Origin: Bradyrhizobium sp. Ghvi
GTDB lineage: Bacteria; Pseudomonadota; Alphaproteobacteria; Rhizobiales; Xanthobacteraceae
Assembly: GCF_900115265.1 (NCBI RefSeq)
Contig: NZ_FOVU01000003.1
Location: 434,001 to 498,000, forward strand
DNA: 64,000 nucleotides
Reading direction: 5' to 3'
The first letter of the stretch is position 1, and every line of letters begins with the position of its first letter. Of the stretch, positions 16,501-24,830 are shown in pieces. A program made the position numbers and the translations under genes. A model generated the notes under the pieces. It had not been told where the DNA came from and ran no database searches. It saw only the letters and a program-made list of their open reading frames with translations.

Positions 16501-16686
16501 ACCGGCTCCGAGCTGCGCCAGCCGCTCGGCATCGCCATCGTCGGCGGCCTGATCGTTTCCCAGGTGCTGACGCTCTACACGACCCCCGTCGTCTATTTGG
16601 CATTCGCCTCGCTGCGCAGCCGGTTCGGATGGCGACCCTCATCCGAGGTGGCGGCCTTGGCTCAGGCCGAACGGCCGGCGCCGTGA
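13507..16686 (+). CDS. RND multidrug efflux permease, first of two (MdtB/MdtC-like)
   Basis: 1059 residues with the RND fold: N-terminal TM1 (about 10-30), a large periplasmic loop, six membrane helices including GFVVDDAIVMIENIARYVED, whose paired aspartates in TM4 carry the proton relay, a second periplasmic loop, and the C-terminal helices with MLYESYIHPITILSTLPSAG. Substrates are exported from the periplasm or inner membrane at the expense of the proton gradient. It resembles MdtB/MdtC and would probably form a mixed trimer with the product of the next gene. Start at ATG 13507; its stop overlaps the next start (GTGA). Confidence 0.93.
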   Translation: MSAPFITRPIATTLMIVAVVLLGMLGYRELPIAPLPNVDFPTIQVVTRYPGASANVVATSITAPLEHYFGTISGLTDMSSTSSYGYSQITLQFDLSRKIDAAAQDVQARINAAAGWIPVEQLPSPPTYRMVNPADTPVLILALTSKTMALHEANDHAATILVPKLSQIPGVGAVSIEGGQTRAVRLQMNPTRLAGLGMSLDDVRRGIAATTADNPKGSLDGPRQAFHVDTNDQLFTAEAYQDAVIAYRNGAPVLLRDVGTAIDGVEDAEQAAWFQGERAVLLDIQRQPGANTIEVVDAIKSILPKLQDSLPAALRISVVSDRTTTIRAAIHDVQFTLVLTVALVVLVIFIFLRKLWATVIPSVTLPVSLIATFGVMALCGFSLDNLSLMALTIASGFVVDDAIVMIENIARYVEDGEDPLQAALKGARQIGFTIVSLTVSLIAVFIPLLLMGGVVGRLFREFAITLSLAVVISGLVSLTLTPMMCAQLLQREDPDAQHGFLFRLSERGFDVSASFYLWGLDWVLRHRNLTLAFTVLTLVATGMLYVVIPKGFLPLQDTGLLIGTTDAAQDISFAAMAERQQQLAAVIAGDPDVVTVGSFVGIGSVNTTLNSGRLYIDIGSPDVRKSSAATVMARLQHAVEGVHGIALHLQPAQDLQIESRVARTQYQYALQDLDEEELRLWGRRLVEALRKRPELADVADDRQDEGLQMSVTIDRQLASSYGISLNTIDQTLYDAFGQRQIATVFGPLTQYHVIVEVDPALRNDPDILGKIYLTAAAAQASTIDQQTGGFSGAFSRASTPVPLSAFARIERQHAPLLISHQGLFPATTISFNLADGVSLSQATEALRKTEREIGLPDAVTTRLIGTAAEFANSLSDEKWLLLAAIVTVYLILGMLYESYIHPITILSTLPSAGIGALLALMLYRQDLNLISLIGIILLIGIVKKNAIMMVDFALAAEREDGASSFDAIRQACILRFRPIMMTTMAALFGALPLAIGSGTGSELRQPLGIAIVGGLIVSQVLTLYTTPVVYLAFASLRSRFGWRPSSEVAALAQAERPAP

Positions 16687-19600
16687 GCATCACCGCACAA
16701 TTCGTGCTGCGGCCGGTGGCGACGACGCTGCTGATGATCGGCGTATTCCTGCTCGGCTGTGTCGCCTATGTGCGCCTGCCGATCGCCTCGGTGCCGGCGG
16801 TGGAGCGGCCCACGATCGGGATCTACGCGCCATTCCCCGGTGCGAGCCCGGCCACGGTCGCGAGCGCACTGGCGCAGCCGCTCGAGACCACGCTCGCGCT
16901 GATCCCGGGCGTGACCGAAATCGCCTCGTTCAGCGCCATGGGCGGCACCAGCATCACGGTGGAGTTCGAGCTCTCGGTCAATCTCGATGCCGCCGCCGGC
17001 GCGGTGCAGGCCGCCATCAACTCGGCGGGACCGAACCTGCCGAAAGGCCCATGGCCGCCGGTCTATTGGAAGGCGAATCCGGCGGGCGCCGCAGTCGTGG
17101 CGCTGGCGCTCACCAGCGACGTGTTCACTTCCGGCGAGGTCTACAGCCTTGCCGATGGCGTGATCTCGCCAAAACTGTCGCAGCTGCCGGGCGTCGCGCG
17201 GATCAACGTGACGGGCGCCGAGCGAAGCGCGGTGCGCATCCAGGTGTCCCCGGCGCGACTCGCCGCGATGAACCTGTCGCTGGAGGCGGCCCGCGTCGCC
17301 GTGATCAGCGCATCGCAGAACCTGCCGAAGGGCGCCGTCTCGGTCGACGGCCAGCGCTTCACCATCGAGGCCAACGACCAGTTGCTCCAGGCGTCCGAAT
17401 ATCGCGACATCGTGCTGGCCTGGCGCAACGGCGCGCCTATTCGTCTAGGCGACGTCGCGTCGGTCACTGACAGCGTCATCAATAACCGCCTTGCCGGCTG
17501 GTACGGCACCGAGCGCGGCGTCGTGCTGTTCATCTACAAGCAGTCGGACGCCAACATCGTCGAGACGGTCGATGCGATCAAGGCGCAGCTGCCGGAGATC
17601 CAGCGCTGGCTGCCGCCGGGCATCAAGCTGCATACGATCTACGATCGCACCACGCTGATCCGGTCAGCCGTGAACGACGTCAAGCTCACGCTCGTGGTCG
17701 CCTCGGCGCTGGTCGTGCTCGTCATCGCGCTATTCCTCAGGCGATTCTGGGCGACCGTGATCCCGAGCGTCACGATTCCGGTCTCGCTGGCCGCGACCCT
17801 GTTCGTGATGAGCCTGTGCGGATTTAGCCTCGACAATCTCTCCCTGATGGCGCTGACCATCGCGGCCGGCTTCGTCGTGGACGACGCCATCGTCATGATC
17901 GAGAACATCATCCGCCGCATGTCCGAAGGCGAGCCGGCGCTCCGGGCTGCCATCAACGGTAGCAGGCAGATGGCGTTCACGGTCGTCGCCATCACCGTCG
18001 CCCTGATCGCGGCGCTGATCCCGATCCTGTTCATGCCTGATGTCGTCGGCCGCTATTTCCGCGAGTTCGGCGTGACACTGGTGGTCGCCATCGTGTCCTC
18101 CGCCGCGATCTCGCTGACGCTGACGCCAATGATGTGCGGCCATCTGCTCGATCGCGGCCGGCAGCGGCTGCACAATCCCGATGCAGACCCGGGTCGCCGC
18201 ACGTTCTATGCCCGCAGCCTCGACTGGACGCTACGCCACCGTTTCCTGACCGCCTTGATGATCGCCGCGCTGACCGGGGCCAGCGTCTGGCTCTATCTTC
18301 TTTTGCCCAAGGGTTTCATGCCGACCCAGGACACCGGCGTGATGTTCGTGCGGACCATTGCGCCCTCGAACATCTCGTTCCTGTCGATGGAGGACCGGCA
18401 GCGCGCCGTCGGCGAGGCGATCCTGCAAGATCCCGCGATCTCTGGCCTGACGTCCTACATCGGCGAGGGCAACGGCAACGCGCTCAGCGTCGGACAGATG
18501 CTGGTGGCACTCAAGCCGCCCGAGATCCGCAAACAGTCGATCCAGCAGGTCATCACGCGCTTGCGCGAGCGCATGAACCAGATCGACGGCGTCCGGGTGT
18601 TCTTCGTGCCGCTCCAGGATCTCAATCTCGGCGTCCAGTCCAGCGGCTCGCGCTTTCAATATACGCTCTGGGGTATCGACGAGGAGCAGGTGATGCGCGC
18701 CGCGGAGACCATGATCCGCCGCGTCCGCGGCATTCCCCAGGTCATCGACATCATCCCGAGCTGGGAGACCGGCGGCTTGCAGGCCGGCCTGACCATCGAC
18801 CGCCTGCGCGCCGCCATGCTCGGCGTCACGCCTGTGGCGGTCGACAACACGCTCAACGATGCCTTCGGCCAGCGCCAGGTCAATCTCCTGTATTTTCCAA
18901 CCAACTATTCGCGCGTGATCTTCGAGGTCGAGCCGCAAGCGGCAACGGGCCCGGAGTCGATGAGCCAGATCTACGTCCCGAGCGCCAGCGGCAAAGCGGT
19001 GCCGCTGACGGCCCTGACCCGGCCGCAGCGCGCGCACGCGGCGATGTGGGTCCGCCACAGCGCCCAGTTTCCGGCCGCCACGATTTTTTTCGACATCAAG
19101 CCCGGCACGTCGATCGGCGATGCCATCGCCTCGATCCGCAGGGAAGAGGCAGCGGCAAAGCTGCCCGACGAGGTCAAGGCGGAATTCCGCGGCGAGGCCA
19201 AGGAAGCCGACAAGTCGATCGCCAAGCAGGCAGCGCTGTTCGCAGCGGCGCTGATCGCGATCTACATCGCGCTCGGCATGCTCTACGAGAGCTATGTCCA
19301 TCCACTGACCATTCTCTCGACCTTGCCGCCGACCGCCTTCGGCGCGCTGGTCGCGCTGTGGGCGACGCGCACCCAGTTCACGCTGGTGACCACGATCGCC
19401 TGCATCCTGCTGGTCGGCATGGTGATGAAGAACGCCATCATGATGGTCGACTATGCTCTCGATGCGGAGCGGCATCGCGGCCTCAGCGCCCGCGACGCCA
19501 TCCTGCTCGCGGCGCGCTTGCGGGCCCGCCCCATCACCATGACGATGCTGGCCGCGTTCTTGAGCGCCGTGCCTATCGCTCTCGGCACCGGCCCGGGCTT

Positions 19601-19778
19601 CGAGATCCGTCAGCCGCTCGGCATCACCATCATGGGAGGCCTCGTCGTCGCGCAGGTGTTCACGCTGTACTCGACGCCGGCGATGTATCTGATCCTGGAC
19701 AAGCTGCGGCGGAAGAAGGCGCCGGCGCACCCCGAGGCATTCGCCTCCGTTGCCGCTGTCGCGGAGACGCCCTCGTAA
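16683..19778 (+). CDS. RND multidrug efflux permease, second of two (MdtB/MdtC-like)
   Basis: 1031 residues from a GTG at 16683 that overlaps the previous stop as GTGA. I chose it over an earlier start at 16629 because the RND family begins at SITAQFVLRPVATTLLMIGV and translational coupling fits. The TM4 motif is GFVVDDAIVMIENIIRR, with both proton-relay aspartates, and the C-terminal half has MLYESYVHPLTILSTLPPTA. The two permeases are clearly paralogous but differ throughout, as in MdtBC-type heterotrimeric pumps. An outer-membrane partner must be encoded elsewhere, probably TolC-like. Confidence 0.93.
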   Translation: MSITAQFVLRPVATTLLMIGVFLLGCVAYVRLPIASVPAVERPTIGIYAPFPGASPATVASALAQPLETTLALIPGVTEIASFSAMGGTSITVEFELSVNLDAAAGAVQAAINSAGPNLPKGPWPPVYWKANPAGAAVVALALTSDVFTSGEVYSLADGVISPKLSQLPGVARINVTGAERSAVRIQVSPARLAAMNLSLEAARVAVISASQNLPKGAVSVDGQRFTIEANDQLLQASEYRDIVLAWRNGAPIRLGDVASVTDSVINNRLAGWYGTERGVVLFIYKQSDANIVETVDAIKAQLPEIQRWLPPGIKLHTIYDRTTLIRSAVNDVKLTLVVASALVVLVIALFLRRFWATVIPSVTIPVSLAATLFVMSLCGFSLDNLSLMALTIAAGFVVDDAIVMIENIIRRMSEGEPALRAAINGSRQMAFTVVAITVALIAALIPILFMPDVVGRYFREFGVTLVVAIVSSAAISLTLTPMMCGHLLDRGRQRLHNPDADPGRRTFYARSLDWTLRHRFLTALMIAALTGASVWLYLLLPKGFMPTQDTGVMFVRTIAPSNISFLSMEDRQRAVGEAILQDPAISGLTSYIGEGNGNALSVGQMLVALKPPEIRKQSIQQVITRLRERMNQIDGVRVFFVPLQDLNLGVQSSGSRFQYTLWGIDEEQVMRAAETMIRRVRGIPQVIDIIPSWETGGLQAGLTIDRLRAAMLGVTPVAVDNTLNDAFGQRQVNLLYFPTNYSRVIFEVEPQAATGPESMSQIYVPSASGKAVPLTALTRPQRAHAAMWVRHSAQFPAATIFFDIKPGTSIGDAIASIRREEAAAKLPDEVKAEFRGEAKEADKSIAKQAALFAAALIAIYIALGMLYESYVHPLTILSTLPPTAFGALVALWATRTQFTLVTTIACILLVGMVMKNAIMMVDYALDAERHRGLSARDAILLAARLRARPITMTMLAAFLSAVPIALGTGPGFEIRQPLGITIMGGLVVAQVFTLYSTPAMYLILDKLRRKKAPAHPEAFASVAAVAETPS

Positions 19779-19845
19779 GCCTGATGCGATGGCGACGGGG
19801 GCCACGAGCAACGCGATACCGGACAAAAACATGCTTTATTGTACC

Positions 19846-19863
19846 AATGTACCATGGTACATT
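19846..19863. promoter_or_regulatory. Perfect 18-bp palindrome before the RHH-SRPBCC unit
   Basis: AATGTACCATGGTACATT is its own reverse complement and ends five bases before the ATG of the ribbon-helix-helix gene. A partial extra copy (TTGTACCA) lies just to its left. This is what an autoregulatory RHH operator would look like; binding is inferred. Confidence 0.6.
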
Positions 19864-19868
19864 AGGGA

Positions 19869-20120
19869 ATGGATTTGGAACGGGTACAGACCGGCGTCCG
19901 CCTGGAAAAGCGATTACTGAAGGTGCTCAAGGCATTAGCCGAGCATCGCGACATGAGCCTGGGCGATCTCATCGAAGGTATCGTGTTGCACGCCTTCGAG
20001 GGTCGCATTCCCTTCTCGCAAGAGACGCTCAGCGTGATCGAACAGCTGAAGCGGATCTACGGCTTGGAGCTGACAGCCGCCGATAGTCATCGGTCGTATG
20101 GAGATGAAGAGCGTCTTTGA
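19869..20120 (+). CDS. Small ribbon-helix-helix-like DNA-binding protein
   Basis: 83 residues. RVQTGVRLEKRLLKVLKALA then EHRDMSLGDLIEGIVLHAFE fits the Arc/CopG fold: a short beta strand, helix A, a turn with MSLGDLI, and helix B. The rest is a helical tail with a hydrophobic patch (IEQLKRIYGLEL). The ATG at 19869 sits almost on top of the palindrome, so there is hardly any leader and only a poorly spaced AGGGA. The stop overlaps the next start as TGATG, so the pair is translationally coupled. Probably an autorepressor, by analogy with RHH antitoxins. Confidence 0.65.
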   Translation: MDLERVQTGVRLEKRLLKVLKALAEHRDMSLGDLIEGIVLHAFEGRIPFSQETLSVIEQLKRIYGLELTAADSHRSYGDEERL

Positions 20121-20578
20121 TGAACCGTATCGAGCGACGTCACAACATCACGGTTGCCCGATCCATCAATGAGGTGTTTCCGCTTTTCACGCCTAAGGGA
20201 GAGACCCTGTGGGTGCCGGGCTGGAATCCGGATTTCATCCACCCCGAGAACGGAGAGACCTGCGAAGGCATGGTTTTTCGAACCGGCCGCGACCAAGACG
20301 AGACGCTCTGGTCCTGCATTGAATGGAAGCCGTCTGACTACCGGGTCCGGTATGCGCGCGTGACCCCGAGTTCACGCTTTGGATTCGTGGAGGTGAGTTG
20401 CAAGAAGGCCCGCCCCGCGCAGACGGAGGTTTCGGTGAGCTACACTTTCACCGCCCTGACGGAACAAGGGAAGATCGACCTCGCCAATCTGACCAATGAT
20501 GCGTTCAGCCAGATGATCGAAACCTGGAGGGTTCAGATCGAGCGGTGGTTCGAAGCGGCTGATGAAGGTGCGGGCTAA
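20120..20578 (+). CDS. SRPBCC-fold (START/Bet v1-like) protein
   Basis: 152 residues from the ATG at 20120, which overlaps the previous stop by one base. The sequence pattern is that of small SRPBCC ligand-binding proteins: an N-terminal strand RRHNITVARSINEVFPLFTP, the central W-rich sheet LWVPGWNPDFIHP and LWSCIEWKPSDYRVRYARVT, and a long C-terminal helix QMIETWRVQIERWFEAAD. Members bind hydrophobic ligands in a deep cavity or act as lipid or polyketide-processing proteins; the ligand is unknown. Coupling to a regulator with its own operator suggests a self-contained sensing or detoxifying unit. Confidence 0.75.
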   Translation: MNRIERRHNITVARSINEVFPLFTPKGETLWVPGWNPDFIHPENGETCEGMVFRTGRDQDETLWSCIEWKPSDYRVRYARVTPSSRFGFVEVSCKKARPAQTEVSVSYTFTALTEQGKIDLANLTNDAFSQMIETWRVQIERWFEAADEGAG

Positions 20579-21025
20579 GCACGCATCGTCGAATCAATCG
20601 GCTTCAGGTGACGCACGCAATCGAGACTACTCGATGAGGATCGGCGCAGCGATGTCGATGCGATCGTCCTTCTTCACGTCGATGCCGAGCGCCAGCGACC
20701 ACTTTCCGCTCGCCGCGGTCGTCATGCGCTACGGCCGGGCGTGACGGTGACATCGGCCATCACGCGTGTGCCGCAGATATGCTGCTGCTCGTCATGGGCG
20801 ACGTTGTGTTCAAGCTCGGCTGCGATGGCGCCGGTGCAGATGCATCGTGTCGGCAGCAGCTCTTTGTCTGGACACAAACTACGGCGCCATTCGCCCCCGA
20901 GCTTGATCTCCGACAAAGATTGCGCTGCTCGCCCTGGTATTATTGGCAACATGGGACAACCTGAGAGCCTTACCCATTCGTTAACCGGCGACGAAGCTTG
21001 TGAATCCAACGGGCAGGAGCGAGCG
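20579..21025. other. Intergenic region, possible eroded minus-strand gene
   Basis: About 450 bases without a convincing intact gene. On the minus strand two adjoining frames have protein-like composition: one ending AELEHNVAHDEQQHICGT and a few further residues near 20722, and a second reading MTTAASGKWSLALGIDVKKD then DRIDIAAPILIE at about 20631-20725. They overlap by an ATGA, so this may be a frameshifted relic. I do not recognise the family. Confidence 0.25.
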
Positions 21026-21265
21026 ATGATCGGAGCGATCGAGCTATTGCGGAAAAAAGCCGACGAGTGCGAACGCCGCGCCAGGCGCGCCATCGACAAA
21101 TCAGACCAAGCCGAGTTGATGGACATGTGTGCCGCGCTTCACTTTCTGTCCGGCGAGGCCGCGCGGCTCCAGAGCAGGATCACGCTGCTGGAAGCTTCCG
21201 AGATATCCGTGATCGATTGCCGGACCGCGACGGCGTCCGCAGCCCTCGAAGCCCCCATCGACTGA
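21026..21265 (+). CDS. Small helical protein of unknown function, 79 residues
   Basis: The ATG at 21026 follows CAGGAGCGAGCG, a good ribosome binding site. The sequence MIGAIELLRKKADECERRAR then RAIDKSDQAELMDMCAALHF is strongly helical and charged, and the rest (LSGEAARLQSRITLLEAS) continues the pattern, suggesting a coiled-coil or helical bundle. The end is low-complexity. Similar short proteins starting with a heptad of this kind are common hypotheticals in Bradyrhizobium; no function can be offered. The longer upstream extension of the frame has random composition and is rejected. The next gene on the opposite strand ends 146 bases away. Confidence 0.6.
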   Translation: MIGAIELLRKKADECERRARRAIDKSDQAELMDMCAALHFLSGEAARLQSRITLLEASEISVIDCRTATASAALEAPID

Positions 21266-21410
21266 GCGGCAAGACTTGGGATCGTCTAGTGCATTCACGT
21301 AGCGCGGCCCGCGTCGAGCCCTCGAAATCGCCGGCCAAACTCTCGAGGCGGCGAGTCCGGTTGACCAGGTCGGAACCGCGGCGAGCTCTCAGACCTGGCG
21401 CCTCGCCTTT

Positions 21411-23102
21411 TTAGCCCGCTCGAACCTGGCGCAGGAATCCGTCGACCGCCGCGCGCAGCGTTCCGGCCTGCTGGTCGAGTTCGCGCGCGCCGCGCAACAC
21501 TTCGGACGCAGCGGAACCGGTGGCCGTGGCCGCTCTGCTCACCCCGCCGATATGGCTCGTGATCTCGCTCGAGCCCTGCGCGGCGGATTGGATATTGCGA
21601 GCGATCTCCTGCGTCGCCGCGCCTTGTTCTTCCACCGCCGACGAGATCGCGATCGCAATCTCGCTCATCTTGCCAATAGTCCCCGCAATACCGTTGATCG
21701 CCACGACCGCTTCACCGGTTGTCGCCTGCATGTTCGACACTTGCGCCGAGATTTCCTCCGTCGCCTTGGCGGTCTGAGTGGCCAGCGCCTTGACCTCGGA
21801 GGCCACCACCGCGAAGCCGCGGCCAGCATCGCCGGCGCGCGCAGCCTCGATGGTGGCGTTGAGTGCCAGCAAATTGGTCTGCTCGGCAATGCTTTGGATC
21901 AATTGGACCACCGCTCCAATTTTCTCGGCGCCGCCCGACAATTGCTGCACCGTCGAATTGGTCTGCTCAGCCTCGCTGACAGCTCGGCGCGCGATCTCGC
22001 TCGATTGCAGCATCTGGCGTGAGATCTCGGCGACGGAGGCCGACAACTCCTCGGCCGCCGCGGCAACGGCCTGCACGTTGCCGAGGGCCTTTTCGGAAGC
22101 CTGACCTACGGTAGCCGCGCGTTGGCTGGCGTCGCCGGCAGTCACGGTCATGGATTCTGCGGCGGTCTGCATTTCTCCCGTGGAGAGGCCGACAGCGCGC
22201 ACCACGCCGTCGACACTGCGTTCGAACCCGTCGGCAAGCGCCGCCATGGCCGCACGGCGATCGAGGATGGCTTGCTGCTGCGCTTCAGCCTCCTTCTGCT
22301 CGAGCCCTCGAATACGGATGGCGTTGTCCTTGAACACCTGAACGGTCTCGGCCATCGAGCCGATCTCGTCACGCCGGTCCCCGTTGGAGACCGTTACCTG
22401 AAGATCGCCGCTCGCGAGTTTGCGCATGCTGTCTCGCAGCTGCCCGAGCGGAACGGTAATTCCGCGCGCGGTGAGCCAGGCGGCGAGCCCGGTGACGCAG
22501 GCGATCACGAGCATCGAGAAGCCCAACGATCGGATGATCGGCCAAAGCTTGGCCTCCAAATCGTCGAGGTAAGCGCCTGTGCCGACGAACACGCTCCATC
22601 CCGGAATGCCAGCCGCGTACGTCAACTTCCGCGACAGACGGGTCTCGCCCGCCTTTGTGTGTTCATAGCTCAAGGTGATTTCGCCCTTGGAGGCAACGCC
22701 GTCGCGCAACTCGCGAATCAGCTTGCGGCCGCCGGTCACGGCATCCAGCCGATCGGTACCGATCAGCTTCACGTCGGGATGCGCCAGCAACACGCCGTCC
22801 ATCGTGTACACGAAGAGGTAACCTTCGCCTTTGTCGTAGGTCATGCTTGCCGTGCGCTTGGCAAATTCCTGGATTGCCTGCTCCTTGGTCATCCGACCGG
22901 CATCGACCTGCTTCTGGAGCTCCAGCGCGACGTTCTTGGCGATATCCACGATCGTGCGCGCTTGCTCGGTCCGGTCGGCCAGGAGCTGATCGCTCATCAG
23001 GCGAGCAGCTTGGAGGCCCGCAACCGCCAAGCCCAGCAACGCGAGGACAATGAGCCCCCCCAATTTTGCCGCGATGGGGAGATTGTTGATCAGCTTCATC
23101 AT
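21411..23102 (-). CDS. Methyl-accepting chemotaxis protein with a Cache sensor domain
   Basis: 563 residues from the ATG at 23102 (GGAG five bases before). TM1 spans about 10-30; the periplasmic part (about 35-185) has the single-Cache features TYDKGEGYLFVYTMDGVLLA and AHPDVKLIGTD. TM2 spans about 188-210, and a HAMP segment follows with PLGQLRDSMRKLASGDLQVT and RRDEIGSMAETVQVFKDNAI. The rest is the methyl-accepting coiled coil with the hairpin tip at EQTNLLALNATIEAARAGDA. It senses a small molecule and signals to CheA. No che genes are nearby. No CheR-binding pentapeptide is seen at the C-terminus (FLRQVRAG). Confidence 0.93.
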   Translation of the reverse strand: MMKLINNLPIAAKLGGLIVLALLGLAVAGLQAARLMSDQLLADRTEQARTIVDIAKNVALELQKQVDAGRMTKEQAIQEFAKRTASMTYDKGEGYLFVYTMDGVLLAHPDVKLIGTDRLDAVTGGRKLIRELRDGVASKGEITLSYEHTKAGETRLSRKLTYAAGIPGWSVFVGTGAYLDDLEAKLWPIIRSLGFSMLVIACVTGLAAWLTARGITVPLGQLRDSMRKLASGDLQVTVSNGDRRDEIGSMAETVQVFKDNAIRIRGLEQKEAEAQQQAILDRRAAMAALADGFERSVDGVVRAVGLSTGEMQTAAESMTVTAGDASQRAATVGQASEKALGNVQAVAAAAEELSASVAEISRQMLQSSEIARRAVSEAEQTNSTVQQLSGGAEKIGAVVQLIQSIAEQTNLLALNATIEAARAGDAGRGFAVVASEVKALATQTAKATEEISAQVSNMQATTGEAVVAINGIAGTIGKMSEIAIAISSAVEEQGAATQEIARNIQSAAQGSSEITSHIGGVSRAATATGSAASEVLRGARELDQQAGTLRAAVDGFLRQVRAG

Positions 23103-23698
23103 TGCGCTCCGGTGCCGGGATTGTGGCGCGGGAACCGTACGGAGCACTCGTTAGAGCCACGTTAAGGATGCGACTTCCACTTCTGTCGTCCGACGGAGAC
23201 GCTCGAGGCGCCGACGTTTGGAGAAAGTCGACTGCAGAATCGGGAAATAACGGTGACACCCATCAGCCGGCAAATAAAGGTAGACGTTACTCGCGCTCCG
23301 CAGTGACGAGCGCTGGCGCCGCCGATTGGAAAAGCGGCAATCGCGAAATGGCGCGCCATTCGAAATAAAGCTGCGAACTCCTACACGATTGAAATCTCGT
23401 TATAATTTCGGCCAAGGCCTGGCGCGACCGCTGACGGGCTCAGCGCTTGTAAGATACAAGAAGACGTTGCGAACTGGCCGTTCCAGATTTTCCCGCAACA
23501 ATCTCTAACACGCTTGCAATTCGCCGTGCTGTCGCGACAGAGTTCCAAGTTGCCGGCCCACCTTTTGGAGCAAGGTGTGAGCCGGACCGGCACGCAGGCT
23601 CTTGTGTCTGGTGGGGCTTGCTGCATCGGAAAACCAAATAGCTGTGCAGCCGTTGGAGGAAACGGACGCCACAGGAATAAGCGGAAAGGGGCCCGCTC
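23103..23698. other. Intergenic region of about 600 bases, no gene seen
   Basis: Between divergent MCP and LuxR-type genes. Short frames on both strands have no recognisable composition, ribosome binding site or family. It is less GC-rich than the surroundings, mainly around 23370-23470, and should contain both promoters. Confidence 0.4.
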
Positions 23699-24796
23699 TT
23701 GGGGACAAATGGAATTGATCAAGATCAATTGTCGAAAGTCATCGATCGATTTGGGGAAGCTGCGGTGGATCCCGCCGCTTGGCCCGCCATCATGGACGAC
23801 ATCTGCCGGGCGGTCGGCGCATCGGCTGCCGTCCTTCTCCAGAGCGACGTCCGGACGCCGGACGTCCCGCGGACGCAATCGATGGATGAGGGTACCCAGC
23901 TCTACTTCAAGGAAGGTTGGCACCTGAGTGATCCGCGAGCCGCTGGATTTCCGCGCATGATGTCCGGCGAGATCGTCACCGACCACGATATCCTGACACC
24001 GGAGCAAATTCGCTCCGATCCCATGTACAACGAAGTGCTTTATCCGTTCGGGTTGCAATGGTTCGCGGGTGTCGGCTTTTGGGCAGGCTCCGCCGCCTGG
24101 GCGCTGGCCATCCAGCGGACCGGGCACGAGGGTCCGTTCGAGGCGGGGGACAAGCGCTTGCTTGCACGGCTTGCGCCGCGCTTGACGGAGACGGCCACTC
24201 TTTCGACGGCAGTGGGCCGGGTCGCCCTCACCTCCATGACGGACGTGCTGGGCAGGGTCCGCCAGGCCGCACTGGTTATCGACCGGCGGGGCATGGTGCT
24301 GAGCACGAACGCTGCGGCCGATGCCGGATTTGACGAGGAAATCCGGATTAGAGATCGGCAACTGTTCCTACGTGACAAGAAGGCGGCCGCCGAGCTTGAT
24401 CAACTGATCGACATCATCCGATCGACGCCTGATACCGCCGCACTGCCTGCCGCCCCGATGGTGGTTCGTCGCACGGCAAAGCCACCGGTCGTCATCCGCG
24501 TCTTGCCCGTCGATGGTGCGGCCTGTAGCGTCTTTCTCGGAGCGCGGATGATGCTTGTCTTGTCCAACCTCACTCCACGCACGCTCGAACCCGCGTTGAT
24601 TTCGCAGGTGTTCGATCTCACCTCGGCTGAATCCCGGCTGGTATCGCTGTTGGCGAGCGGCAGGTCTCTGGACGAAGCGGCACAACAGCTACGGATTGCA
24701 CGAGAGACAGCACGGAATCAGCTGAAATCAGCGTTCTCCAAGACCGGTACGCACCGCCAGGCAGAATTGGTCAGCCTGGTATCGCAGCTGGCATGA
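23699..24796 (+). CDS. LuxR-family helix-turn-helix regulator
   Basis: 365 residues. A long N-terminal region, beginning DQLSKVIDRFGEAAVDPAAW, resembles the sensor part of many rhizobial LuxR-type proteins. The C-terminal domain (about 300-360) is a GerE-type helix-turn-helix: FDLTSAESRLVSLLASGRSL, then DEAAQQLRIARETARNQLKS and SKTGTHRQAELVSL. No ATG gives this frame near the beginning; the TTG at 23699 is preceded by AAAGGGG at fair spacing, and TTG 23729 is an alternative. A symmetric AATTGATC-AA-GATCAATT lies over the first codons. It faces the autotransporter gene tail to tail. Confidence 0.8.
   Translation: MGTNGIDQDQLSKVIDRFGEAAVDPAAWPAIMDDICRAVGASAAVLLQSDVRTPDVPRTQSMDEGTQLYFKEGWHLSDPRAAGFPRMMSGEIVTDHDILTPEQIRSDPMYNEVLYPFGLQWFAGVGFWAGSAAWALAIQRTGHEGPFEAGDKRLLARLAPRLTETATLSTAVGRVALTSMTDVLGRVRQAALVIDRRGMVLSTNAAADAGFDEEIRIRDRQLFLRDKKAAAELDQLIDIIRSTPDTAALPAAPMVVRRTAKPPVVIRVLPVDGAACSVFLGARMMLVLSNLTPRTLEPALISQVFDLTSAESRLVSLLASGRSLDEAAQQLRIARETARNQLKSAFSKTGTHRQAELVSLVSQLA
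23713..23730. promoter_or_regulatory. Perfect inverted repeat at the LuxR gene start
   Basis: AATTGATC and GATCAATT separated by AA. It is either an autoregulatory binding site over a misjudged start, or a chance palindrome in the first codons. The AT-rich symmetric form is rare in this GC-rich window. Confidence 0.35.
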
Positions 24797-24830
24797 CCAG
24801 ACCGCATCGCATCAGAAGTTCGTGCCAATC

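Noticed and set aside
18134..20086. Plus-strand 650-codon frame inside the second RND permease
   Set aside because: Overlaps the real gene in another frame and runs into the RHH gene; Arg/Ala/Asp-rich shadow.
22122..23165. Plus-strand frame antisense to the chemoreceptor
   Set aside because: No recognisable domain; the minus strand encodes an unmistakable MCP.
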